64,000 nt of DNA from Legionella jordanis (GTDB lineage Bacteria > Pseudomonadota > Gammaproteobacteria > Legionellales > Legionellaceae): positions 578,501 to 642,500 of the forward strand of contig NZ_LR134383.1 of assembly GCF_900637635.1 (NCBI RefSeq), in the 5' to 3' direction. How positions within the stretch are numbered: position 1 is the stretch's first letter; each line of letters starts with the position of its first letter. Made by a program: the position numbers and the translations under genes. Under the pieces are notes generated by a model, which was not told the DNA's origin, made no database searches, and saw only the letters and a list, made by a program, of their open reading frames with translations. Below are positions 16,515 to 24,324 of the stretch, piece after piece.

Positions 16515-17591
16515 ATGAGTAAAAACTTAGAGAAAGGTAAAAATCCAATTCTTAGCTTCACTGCGGCTTTAATTCTTGTTTCACTCATTGGTTTTTTACT
16601 GATTGCCGGTAGAAGCTTGCTCATTCCATTGGTCATTGCGGTGTTTATTTGGCATTTGTTAAACACCCTCAACAATGGCATGCAAAGAATCCCTCTAATA
16701 GGACATCGCTTACCCAATTGGTTTAGCATGATATTGTCTTTGTGTGTGGCCGCCATATTGGTAAAAATTTTAATTGATATCATCACCAATAACGTCAATG
16801 AAGTGATAAATGCCTCTCCACGGTATCAGGAAAATTTGACTAACATATTCAATGCCATGGATCAACGGTATCATATTAAGGCCTTGGCCAACTTGGACAG
16901 CTTCCTGCAGGATTTGAGTGTCCAGCGAATTTTAGTAAATATTTATGGCGTATTTACTACCATAACCAGTTCTGCCGTTTTGATTTTGTTGTATGTTGTT
17001 TTTCTGTTCGTGGAGCAACACTTCTTTAAACAGAAACTCCAAGCCTTATTTCCCCATATAGAACATCGGGAATTGGTGCAAAACATTAGCAATCATATTG
17101 TTAGAGACACACAAACTTATTTGGGATTAAAAACTTTACTCAGCTTGATTACGGCGATTGCCAGTTGGGTTATCATGAAATCCGTAGGTTTGGATTTTGC
17201 TGAGTTTTGGGCTTTATTAATTTTTTTCTTAAATTTCATTCCTAACATTGGGGCCATCATTGCCACTGCATTTCCAATGTTATTGGCTCTAATCCAGTTT
17301 CAGAGTTGGGTGCCATTTTTTATCATCACCTCAGGCATTGTTACGGTAGAGTTTGTCATTGGTAATATGGTTGAACCAAGGTTTCTCGGGAAATCCCTAA
17401 ATCTAAGTCCTTTAGTCATTCTGATTGCCTTGGCGCTCTGGGGAGCCATTTGGGGAATATTAGGAATGTTTTTGTCCGTTCCCATTACGGTGATGATGAT
17501 GATTATTTTTGCTCATTTCGATGCCACCCGTCCCATCGCCATTTTGTTGTCCCAAGATGGTTATATTCATAAGGCTTATGAAAGGCTCTGA
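16515..17591 (+). CDS. AI-2E family (TqsA/PerM-like) membrane protein
   Basis: A 358-residue integral membrane protein of the AI-2E transporter family (DUF20). It has ~8 hydrophobic segments; the family's central soluble stretch (DQRYHIKALANLDSFLQDLS) and the LNFIPNIGAIIATAFPM and EPRFLGKSLNLSPLVILIAL motifs are clear. Members include TqsA, implicated in autoinducer-2 export, and proteins with Na+/H+ antiporter activity; the substrate here cannot be told. It is a single gene, divergent from recG. Confidence 0.88.
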   Translation: MSKNLEKGKNPILSFTAALILVSLIGFLLIAGRSLLIPLVIAVFIWHLLNTLNNGMQRIPLIGHRLPNWFSMILSLCVAAILVKILIDIITNNVNEVINASPRYQENLTNIFNAMDQRYHIKALANLDSFLQDLSVQRILVNIYGVFTTITSSAVLILLYVVFLFVEQHFFKQKLQALFPHIEHRELVQNISNHIVRDTQTYLGLKTLLSLITAIASWVIMKSVGLDFAEFWALLIFFLNFIPNIGAIIATAFPMLLALIQFQSWVPFFIITSGIVTVEFVIGNMVEPRFLGKSLNLSPLVILIALALWGAIWGILGMFLSVPITVMMMIIFAHFDATRPIAILLSQDGYIHKAYERL

Positions 17592-17621
17592 GCATGAGGT
17601 ATAAACTGGAATCAGATGGGA

Positions 17622-18740
17622 CTATTGTGAAGCCCCACGCATGTCAATCTCCCACACATCAACCACTCTGTCCTTGCTGGTTATAAAAAATTTATCATGC
17701 AGGTTAATGCTGGGATCACAATGAGGAAGAATTAGTTCGAGGATTTCTCCACAGTGTGGCAATTGCCCGGTAGAAGTGATTTTGCCATGTTCATCCCCGA
17801 ATGCCCATTCGTAGGTAAGATTTTGATGACTGATAATCTTGGGCCTGTGTTTATTGTCCACATAAATGGCTTTTGTACCAGCATCGACTGTGACATGTTC
17901 GCAACGATTGCTGCTGATGACGGTCGTCAACAGCGTTAAGGCTGGTTTGAAAGTGGTAAATTGCTGATTATTCTCTTTAGAGCCAATGGCTGCATACTCC
18001 ACATCCATGACTACGTAAGAACCGGGTTGTATTTCAGTGACGGCAGTTCCTTCAACATCAATGTCATAAGTTCCTGTGCCTGTACCGGTAAGTATATGGC
18101 AAGTCAGATTATGCTTTTTAAAATCACGTAGGAGTTTGGAGGCCATGAGCATGGCTTCTGATGATTTGGCTTTACGCTCTTCATAATCATGAATATGTTG
18201 TAAGTTCCCTGCATAACATTGAATGCCGATAAGCTTTAACCAGGGAGAAGATTGGACGCGTCGGCCAAGCTCAAGTGCTGACTCAGCTTTCACCCCTGTT
18301 CGGCCGAGCCCAGGATCAACATCAATTAATACTGGAACGATTTGCTTAAAAGCAGAAGCGGCTTTTTCCATATCCTGGACATTTTGCGGACTATCAACCA
18401 CCACCATGGAATCTGGGGCTTGCTGGATACAATGGAGTAAACGTTCAATCTTGTAGGGAGTTACGACAGGAGAAGTGATTAATACCCCTTTGACTCCATT
18501 ACGAATAAGTACTTCAGCTTCCGATACTTTAGCAGCACATATACCAATGGCGCCGTATTTCAGTTGGAGCTGCGCGAGTTTACTGCTTTTATGTGTTTTG
18601 CAGTGGGGGCGGACATTTATGCCATGTTTCAGGCTATGCTGGCGCATGCGATTTAAATTGTACTCCAGTTTATCCTTATCAATAACCAGACAAGGGGTAT
18701 CCAGTTCCAATTTATGAACGCCAATGAAAGATTGAGTCAT
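17622..18740 (-). CDS. D-threonine aldolase / D-serine dehydratase-like PLP enzyme
   Basis: A 372-residue fold-type III PLP enzyme. The PLP lysine lies in VRPHCKTHKSSKLA near residue 49; the C-terminal metal site of this family, H-x-C-D, is present as HCDPSINLHD near 343. The phosphate-binding TGTGTGTYD and the GSYVVMDVEY element also match DSD1-type enzymes, which cleave D-threonine or dehydrate D-serine in a metal-dependent way. It is the last gene of a three-gene minus-strand run (thpR, VOC protein, this), 16 bases after the VOC gene. Confidence 0.88.
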   Translation of the reverse strand: MTQSFIGVHKLELDTPCLVIDKDKLEYNLNRMRQHSLKHGINVRPHCKTHKSSKLAQLQLKYGAIGICAAKVSEAEVLIRNGVKGVLITSPVVTPYKIERLLHCIQQAPDSMVVVDSPQNVQDMEKAASAFKQIVPVLIDVDPGLGRTGVKAESALELGRRVQSSPWLKLIGIQCYAGNLQHIHDYEERKAKSSEAMLMASKLLRDFKKHNLTCHILTGTGTGTYDIDVEGTAVTEIQPGSYVVMDVEYAAIGSKENNQQFTTFKPALTLLTTVISSNRCEHVTVDAGTKAIYVDNKHRPKIISHQNLTYEWAFGDEHGKITSTGQLPHCGEILELILPHCDPSINLHDKFFITSKDRVVDVWEIDMRGASQ

Positions 18741-18756
18741 CTCTTTCTCTTAAAAA

Positions 18757-19158
18757 TTAACGAACTTCATCTTCTGGGTAGATGACTGAGTTGTTATGAT
18801 CACTGTTCCAAATTTCTTCCTCAGTCAAAGTAGTCTCTATGAATTCAATGGGGGTGTTGCATTCGGCTATCATCGCTACTTTATAACCAGGAAAAGGCTC
18901 ATAAGGTCCCAGTATGACTTCCTTTCCTTCAATCGCCTCCTCAAGCTTGTCTACTTTAAAAGCCACATGGGGTTTGCTCTTAATTAGCGCATGGAGAGGG
19001 CAGTCTTTCTCGAAACGATGGTATTGAATGCGGTACTCACTTTCTTGTCCGCCACTGGTATACATCTTAAAGGATGAACTGTATCTTTCTCCTTCCCTGA
19101 CCTCGCTGGTGGGTATGCCCATGTGATGGTATTGATAGGTGGTTGTTTTAACAGTCAT
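18757..19158 (-). CDS. VOC (glyoxalase-like) superfamily protein
   Basis: A 133-residue protein with the vicinal-oxygen-chelate pattern: an N-terminal HHMGIPT strand, FEKDCPLHALIKSKPHVAF in the middle and a C-terminal strand ending in IEFIE, where Glu would be the metal ligand. The likely His and Glu ligands are present, but substrate cannot be deduced. It lies between thpR and the D-threonine-aldolase-like gene, suggesting a linked amino-acid or aldehyde metabolism. There is no signal peptide. Confidence 0.7.
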   Translation of the reverse strand: MTVKTTTYQYHHMGIPTSEVREGERYSSSFKMYTSGGQESEYRIQYHRFEKDCPLHALIKSKPHVAFKVDKLEEAIEGKEVILGPYEPFPGYKVAMIAECNTPIEFIETTLTEEEIWNSDHNNSVIYPEDEVR

Positions 19159-19185
19159 ACATTTGTCCTAAAAATTGAGCTACTT

Positions 19186-19740
19186 CTAGTTTAAAGCAAA
19201 CTGCGCCAAGCTTGTATAGTCTGAGCAGGTTTGGCTTGGCCGGCTCTTTAGTAAATGGATTTCTTTTACCGGCATCGGAGGAATAAAAGGCAAGGCAATC
19301 GGCTCCAGAAGATCGTCTGTTGGATGCACGTTTTTAATTCGTCCCAGTGTCAGATGGGCACGGAAAGGACGCGTTTCAATGCTGTAATTTAAATTCAGGA
19401 TAGCTTGTTTGAGACCGGCAGCCATGGCATTTAAATTCGGATTTGACGCCACACCCAGTGAAATAATGCGCGGATGCCTTTTGTTTGGAAAAAGCTTTAG
19501 CCGTTGGAATTTTAGATAAAAGGCCCTTTGGTTTTCCAATTCTAAAGAAGCATACTGAATGAGACGCTCAATATCCTCCGCTTCAATTTGGCCAAGAAAA
19601 GCCAAGGTAACATGGAGGTTTTCCGCCGCACTCCAGCGAATGGGAATTGAGAGTTTTTGTTGTAAGTTGAGTAGTACAGTTTCTATTATGCTGTAGATTG
19701 GTTCAACCAATTTTACGGCAAAAAACACCCGAACTCCCAT
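19186..19740 (-). CDS. thpR: RNA 2',3'-cyclic phosphodiesterase
   Basis: A 184-residue 2H phosphoesterase of the ThpR/LigT group, which opens 2',3'-cyclic phosphates to 2'-phosphates in RNA. Both catalytic HxT motifs are present: HVTLAFLG with His43 and HLTLGRIK near residue 127. The FFAVKL start of the family is intact, and GGGGAGA precedes the ATG. It appears to be the first gene of the thpR-VOC-aldolase-like run. Confidence 0.92.
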   Translation of the reverse strand: MGVRVFFAVKLVEPIYSIIETVLLNLQQKLSIPIRWSAAENLHVTLAFLGQIEAEDIERLIQYASLELENQRAFYLKFQRLKLFPNKRHPRIISLGVASNPNLNAMAAGLKQAILNLNYSIETRPFRAHLTLGRIKNVHPTDDLLEPIALPFIPPMPVKEIHLLKSRPSQTCSDYTSLAQFALN

Positions 19741-19913
19741 AGACTATCTCCCCTGACTGCTGTTTAAGTACTGCTGTATATAGAAAATTTCATATGAAAG
19801 TAACTTAGCACGGGATGCTGTTGCTGTCGAAGTGATTGCATCAAGATATTTATTGCGCAAGCTGCTTAAATTAATTAACATAATAACCCCAAATTCTACT
19901 TTTTGTTCATAAA

Positions 19914-20735
19914 ATGATAAGCTCTTTGATTGTTCTTCACTGTGAATTAGATAAAACTAATAAGTTATCCAATGTGCTTAAGGGCTTTGAGACTAAATTC
20001 CTTTGTTTTAGACCGGTAACTTGTGTGCGGCAAATTTTTATTTTTTGCAATTTATCGGTAGAAGAACAAGCTTCTCTTGCGCTGCTAGTACAATGCATCA
20101 GCGATAAAGTGAGTGTTTGCGAACTTTCAAAAGGTTATCAGGCTTATGAGTTCCTGTTGCGATGGAGTGTGGGGTTGCTCAATGCCACGCAACATCATAA
20201 TGATCGATTTGTTTTGGGAAAATGTCGCTCCCTGTGGACCAGCTTTTGTGAGGAAAAGTCTAATGAGCTTAAGGGACATCCCTTCCTAAAAGTTATGCAG
20301 CAGCTTATGTCCGATGCGCATAGTATTCGCTCGATCATTGAGAGGAATTTGTCCCATCTGCCGCCAACAACCCGGATTGAACAAACCGAAGCATTGTGTC
20401 TGGAGCAAAGAAAACTTAGAGAACGGGACGAAAATGCCGGTTCTATAAGATTTATTTACCCGTTCTTAGCTGAACTCGCCTCTGGGCCAACAGAGGATAC
20501 TGAAAAAACGATTGAGAAGCTTTCAAAAAAAATCAGTAGTCTGCAAAAGGAATTAAGTGCTCAGAATCGAAATAAAACGATTGAACCGAATCCTGAAAGT
20601 AAAAAAGAGAAGTCTGCCTTGAGTATGACCCAAATGGCCATAGCCGCGTGCTGGGCTAAAAGACAATTTAAAAACAAGCTTCAGTCCCATGGGCAAGACG
20701 AAGAGCTTGCTGTTAATTTAGGTAATCCACAGTAG
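19914..20735 (+). CDS. Unknown protein resembling the glutamyl-tRNA reductase N-terminal domain
   Basis: A 273-residue protein. By eye residues ~35-140 align with the catalytic N-domain of HemA: IFIFCNLS (Cys45, Asn46) sits where HemA has STCNR, and YEFLLRWSVGLLN followed by FVLGKCRSLW sits where HemA has the LFRVASGLDS and LGQ elements. No NADPH-binding domain follows. Instead residues ~150-230 are charged and probably coiled coil (KTIEKLSKKISSLQKEL), and the C-terminus is basic. It could be a decayed or repurposed HemA paralog; the key HemA Arg of STCNR is Leu here, so reductase activity is unlikely. The start has no clear ribosome binding site. Confidence 0.5.
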   Translation: MISSLIVLHCELDKTNKLSNVLKGFETKFLCFRPVTCVRQIFIFCNLSVEEQASLALLVQCISDKVSVCELSKGYQAYEFLLRWSVGLLNATQHHNDRFVLGKCRSLWTSFCEEKSNELKGHPFLKVMQQLMSDAHSIRSIIERNLSHLPPTTRIEQTEALCLEQRKLRERDENAGSIRFIYPFLAELASGPTEDTEKTIEKLSKKISSLQKELSAQNRNKTIEPNPESKKEKSALSMTQMAIAACWAKRQFKNKLQSHGQDEELAVNLGNPQ

Positions 20736-20850
20736 ATACACTCTGGTGACGCGGTCTTTAAATGATTGTCTTAAATTTCAAATGCCCTGCGGAGCTTCTC
20801 CGGCAATGCCCTGAATACTTTTTCGGCTAAGTTCGGCTCTAATTTCTGAT

Positions 20851-21189
20851 TTATAATTGTATGGCTGCTCGAATCGCGTCCTGGGCATCATCAACATCTA
20901 CCGCCGCAAGTTCTTCGGCGAGGGGTTGAATAAACTCATCAAATCCTCTGGTTGTATTTTGTGGACGAGTAGGATTCCAACCATCATAGTAAACGCCTTT
21001 CAGGATTAAGGGCAATTGCGACGCCAAACTCACAGACAATTCGGGAGGTAATTTATCCCGCAAGGCATGCAATATCGCTCTTAAAACGGCATAACATTGA
21101 GATTCATTGCGAAATTCGCCAAAATCTTTAAATTCATGCAACCATTTTTAAGTTTGATTCACGGAGGATTCAATGGATGAAACGTGCAT
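20851..21189 (-). pseudogene. DUF2267 protein gene with an in-frame TAA at codon 14
   Basis: The reading frame from ATG 21189, with AGGAGG eight bases upstream, runs MHVSSIESSVNQT, then TAA (21150-21148), then continues in the same frame as KWLHEFKDFGEF and on to the stop at 20851. Family members usually carry a similar uninterrupted N-terminus (a T-V-x-x-T-x-x-W-L pattern), so coding homology is present on both sides of the stop. The remainder (ESQCYAVLRAILHALRDKLP, later YYDGWNP) is a typical DUF2267 domain. One C-to-T change (CAA to TAA) would explain it. Restart at TTG 21141 is possible but would lose the first helix. Confidence 0.7.
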
Positions 21190-21341
21190 AAATTAACCTC
21201 CTGTTTAGCTTATCCCCTTATTTTTATTATAGTGCTAAATCCCTTGTCGTTATTTCACGGAATATTTGGCTTATTCAGGTTGATAGAGCCTCGTTTAACG
21301 ACTATCTTTACTGGTGAGTCCAGAAGATTTTAGGACAAGCC

Positions 21342-21542
21342 ATGAACCACCAGTATACGGCAAAGATTTATTATGAGAAGGAAGAGGTTTCTCAGAAATC
21401 AGGCGATGATATCGAAGAACTTTATATATGGATGTTGACCTATGATAATGGTCATGGCAGCTGCTGTCGAACTCATGGGGAAATCATTGATAATCAAACC
21501 CAAACAGTCGTAAGAAAATTTAAAAAAAGTCCGATTGAATAA
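21342..21542 (+). CDS. Small hypothetical protein
   Basis: A 66-residue protein I do not recognise. AGGAC stands eight bases before the ATG. The sequence is mixed and soluble-looking, with two adjacent cysteines (GSCCRTHGE), paired acidic stretches and a basic C-terminus (VRKFKKSP). It is flanked by gaps of ~150 and ~200 bases and is probably transcribed alone. Its likelihood of being a real gene rests on the ribosome binding site and sensible composition. Confidence 0.55.
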   Translation: MNHQYTAKIYYEKEEVSQKSGDDIEELYIWMLTYDNGHGSCCRTHGEIIDNQTQTVVRKFKKSPIE

Positions 21543-21746
21543 GAAAATGAATGAAATCCTGCTTGTGCTTCTTAAGCTGCATACAGCCTCTTAGCAGAGT
21601 TTTACAATTAAAAGTAAAGCTTGGGTATTCTCTGCCTCTTATAGTACCGTCTTGTAAATTGCCATTATGAAATCTTGTGGGATTCAGGCTTTGCATCTGA
21701 TATGAAAAAGCGCATAATAGCTGTTTTTTGACGACCTACGAATGTT
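21543..21746. other. Intergenic region upstream of argS
   Basis: 204 bases with no gene. It should hold the argS promoter. No strong sigma-70 element, attenuator hairpin or T-box-like element is evident. Confidence 0.3.
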
Positions 21747-23507
21747 ATGAAATCCACTGTTGAACAATTACTCGCTAAGGCTATTCAGGCTTTGAAAGAA
21801 GCTGATGTCATTCCTCAAGATCTCAATGTTGAGATTAAAATTGAGCGAAGCAAAGACAGTGATCATGGAGATTTTGCCAGTAATTTGGCGCTGTTGCTTG
21901 CAAAACCCTGCCGACAAGCTCCTCGCCAAATTGCTGAATTGATCCTTAAGCATTTGCCAGAACATTCCGAAGTCGAAAAGATTGAAATTGCAGGCCCTGG
22001 ATTCATTAACTTTTTCATGCATCATGATGCCCGCTCACAAGTGCTTACAGAAGTATTTAAGCAAGGGGAGCAATATGGTCACTGTAATTTAGGTCAAGGC
22101 AAAAAAGTAATCGTTGAGTATGTATCTGCAAACCCAACGGGTCCTCTTCATGTAGGCCACGGCAGAGGCGCCGCATTCGGCGCAACTTTAGCCAATCTCT
22201 TAAAAACCGCCGGATTTGATGTCAGTCGTGAATACTATGTAAACGATGCCGGACGACAAATGAATATTCTTGCCGTAAGCGTGTGGCTTCGTTATTTGGC
22301 ACTAGTAGGGGAAGAGATTCTGTTCCCGGCAAATGGTTATCGCGGCGATTACGTAATGGCTATCGCTCAAGAATTGGTTGAGCAGTATGGCAAAGACTTT
22401 CAACGATCATGGTCTATGGTTAGGCAGGATTTGCCTGCGGATGAACCAGATGGGGGCGATAAGGAAGTCTACATCGATGCAATGATTGCACGTGCGAGAA
22501 CATTATTGGGTGAGAGTGGTTTTAAACTATTCCATCAGCACGCGCTGAATTCGGTTTTGGCTGACATTCGTGAAGACCTGGCTGAATTTGGAGTTGAATT
22601 TGATTGTTGGTTCTCCGAGCAATCACTTCTGGATAGTGGTGCTATTGCCAAAGGAATTCAAGCTTTAAAGGATGGCGGTCACATCTTTGAAAAAGAAGGT
22701 GCGTTGTGGTTTCGAGCCACTGATTTTGGTGATGAAAAAGACAGGGTTTTGGTGCGGGCAAATGGCCATACCACCTATTTTGCTTCCGACGTAGCCTATC
22801 ACTGGAATAAGTACGATAGGGGTTTTGACCGGGTAATCGATATTTTTGGTGCTGACCATCATGGTTATGTCACTCGAGTTAAGGCCGCCGTCAAAGCGCT
22901 TGGACATGACGAAAGCGCGGTGGATGTTTTGCTGGTGCAATTTGCGATTCTCTATCGAGGTGGTGAACGTGTGCAAATGTCCACAAGAAGTGGTTCCTTT
23001 GTCACTTTACGGGAATTACGTGAAGAAGTGGGCAACGATGCCGCTCGTTTCTTTTATGTCTTGCGTAAGCCAGAACAGCATATGGATTTTGATTTGGATC
23101 TGGCCAAATCGCAATCCAGTGACAATCCCGTCTATTACGTGCAATATGCCCATGCACGCATCAGTTCAGTCCTCCGACAATTAAAGGAACGAGGGCTGAG
23201 CTGGGATGAAAAACTGGGACTGGACAGTATAGAGTTATTAAAAGAACCTCAAGAGAGCCATTTGCTGACCCTAATCAGCCGTTATCCAGAGGTTATTGAA
23301 GCATCTGCTAAGGCTTGTGAACCGCATCAAGTGGCTTATTACCTAAGAGAATTGGCGAATGGTTTGCACAGCTATTATAATGCGGTGCCGCTGTTGTGCG
23401 AACAAGAGGCATTAAGAAGTGCGAGACTTTGTTTACTGGTGGCTGTAAGACAGGTTTTGAGAAATGGATTACGGCTTCTCGGTGTATCAACTCCTGAGAG
23501 TATGTAA
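21747..23507 (+). CDS. argS: Arginyl-tRNA synthetase
   Basis: A 586-residue class I aminoacyl-tRNA synthetase that charges tRNA-Arg. The HIGH motif is HVGH within [14 protein letters not shown] near residues 128-137; the KMSKS counterpart is VQMSTRSG near 409-416, the Lys-less form common in ArgRS. The N-terminal tRNA-binding domain (1-~110) and C-terminal DALR anticodon-binding domain are both complete. The stop overlaps the ATG of the SPOR gene by one base, indicating coupling. Confidence 0.98.
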   Translation: MKSTVEQLLAKAIQALKEADVIPQDLNVEIKIERSKDSDHGDFASNLALLLAKPCRQAPRQIAELILKHLPEHSEVEKIEIAGPGFINFFMHHDARSQVLTEVFKQGEQYGHCNLGQGKKVIVEYVSANPTGPLHVGHGRGAAFGATLANLLKTAGFDVSREYYVNDAGRQMNILAVSVWLRYLALVGEEILFPANGYRGDYVMAIAQELVEQYGKDFQRSWSMVRQDLPADEPDGGDKEVYIDAMIARARTLLGESGFKLFHQHALNSVLADIREDLAEFGVEFDCWFSEQSLLDSGAIAKGIQALKDGGHIFEKEGALWFRATDFGDEKDRVLVRANGHTTYFASDVAYHWNKYDRGFDRVIDIFGADHHGYVTRVKAAVKALGHDESAVDVLLVQFAILYRGGERVQMSTRSGSFVTLRELREEVGNDAARFFYVLRKPEQHMDFDLDLAKSQSSDNPVYYVQYAHARISSVLRQLKERGLSWDEKLGLDSIELLKEPQESHLLTLISRYPEVIEASAKACEPHQVAYYLRELANGLHSYYNAVPLLCEQEALRSARLCLLVAVRQVLRNGLRLLGVSTPESM

Positions 23508-24229
23508 TGGCAAGGGATTACGGACGAAGAAGGCCAAGCAGGCAAAAAAGCAATACTCCAAAGCAATTTGCATGGAGTTTAGCTGCATTTTTATGCGGCT
23601 ATATCACTGCCAATGTGTTTGACTATACGAGTTTGAACAATTGGTTGCATAAAAATGTTCTGGCTCAAGAAGAAGCTGTCTCTGAGGCAAAAGTAAATGC
23701 CAGAAAAGATGAAATTCCAAAGCCGAAGTTTGAATTTTATACCTTGTTGTCTAAAGATAGCGTGCCTACTGCTTCCAATACTCTACCCAGGGCGTCAATT
23801 GCAACACCCGCAAAACCTGCGCAGCCACCGGCGAATACAGCAGCCAACCAAGCGGTAGTTGCGGCTAGTGTTTCAGCAACTGCCCATGTTCCTGCTCAAT
23901 CCACAGCTAATGATGTAAAAAATTTGCGCTCAAATACTTCCGTACCGGTTGCCGAAGCCAGACCTGTAGCACAGCTTGCCACTCAAAAACAGGAATCTTA
24001 TCTGCTGCAGATGGCATCTTTTAAAAGCCGTCAGGAAGCCGAGCGTTTAAAAGCAGTTCTGACCTTACGAGGCTTTGATGTAAGCATAGTTGCGGCTCCT
24101 CCGCAGCAAGGAGGATGGTTTCGGGTGATTCTCGGTCCTTTCTCCTCCAAAGTGGAAGCCGAAAGGGTGCAGATGGCAGTGGCACGTACGGAGCGAATTC
24201 GAGGAATGTTGCGTAAACTAAATGCCTGA
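23507..24229 (+). CDS. SPOR-domain (FtsN-like) inner-membrane protein
   Basis: A 240-residue bitopic protein: a basic cytoplasmic N-terminus (RDYGRRRPSRQKS), one transmembrane helix at ~23-42, a long Ala/Pro/Thr-rich periplasmic linker and a C-terminal SPOR domain from ~164 (YLLQMASFKSRQEAERL, then GGWFRVILGPFSS). SPOR domains bind denuded septal peptidoglycan; argS followed by an FtsN-like gene is a recurring order in gammaproteobacteria. Whether this is the essential division protein FtsN or a paralog cannot be decided here. Confidence 0.88.
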   Translation: MARDYGRRRPSRQKSNTPKQFAWSLAAFLCGYITANVFDYTSLNNWLHKNVLAQEEAVSEAKVNARKDEIPKPKFEFYTLLSKDSVPTASNTLPRASIATPAKPAQPPANTAANQAVVAASVSATAHVPAQSTANDVKNLRSNTSVPVAEARPVAQLATQKQESYLLQMASFKSRQEAERLKAVLTLRGFDVSIVAAPPQQGGWFRVILGPFSSKVEAERVQMAVARTERIRGMLRKLNA

Positions 24230-24324
24230 GCATGGAAAATGGTTAGCTGCATGAGGAAATCATGCCTATTAAGTTCAATCCAAATGGAACAAGATTCTAT
24301 TTAATAGCTTATGAGAGTTAACAA

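Noticed and set aside
20781-20816. AATGCCCTG direct repeats flanking a short CGGAG/CTCCG hairpin
   Set aside because: Too short and without a T tract or other support; may be chance in the gap between two convergent genes.
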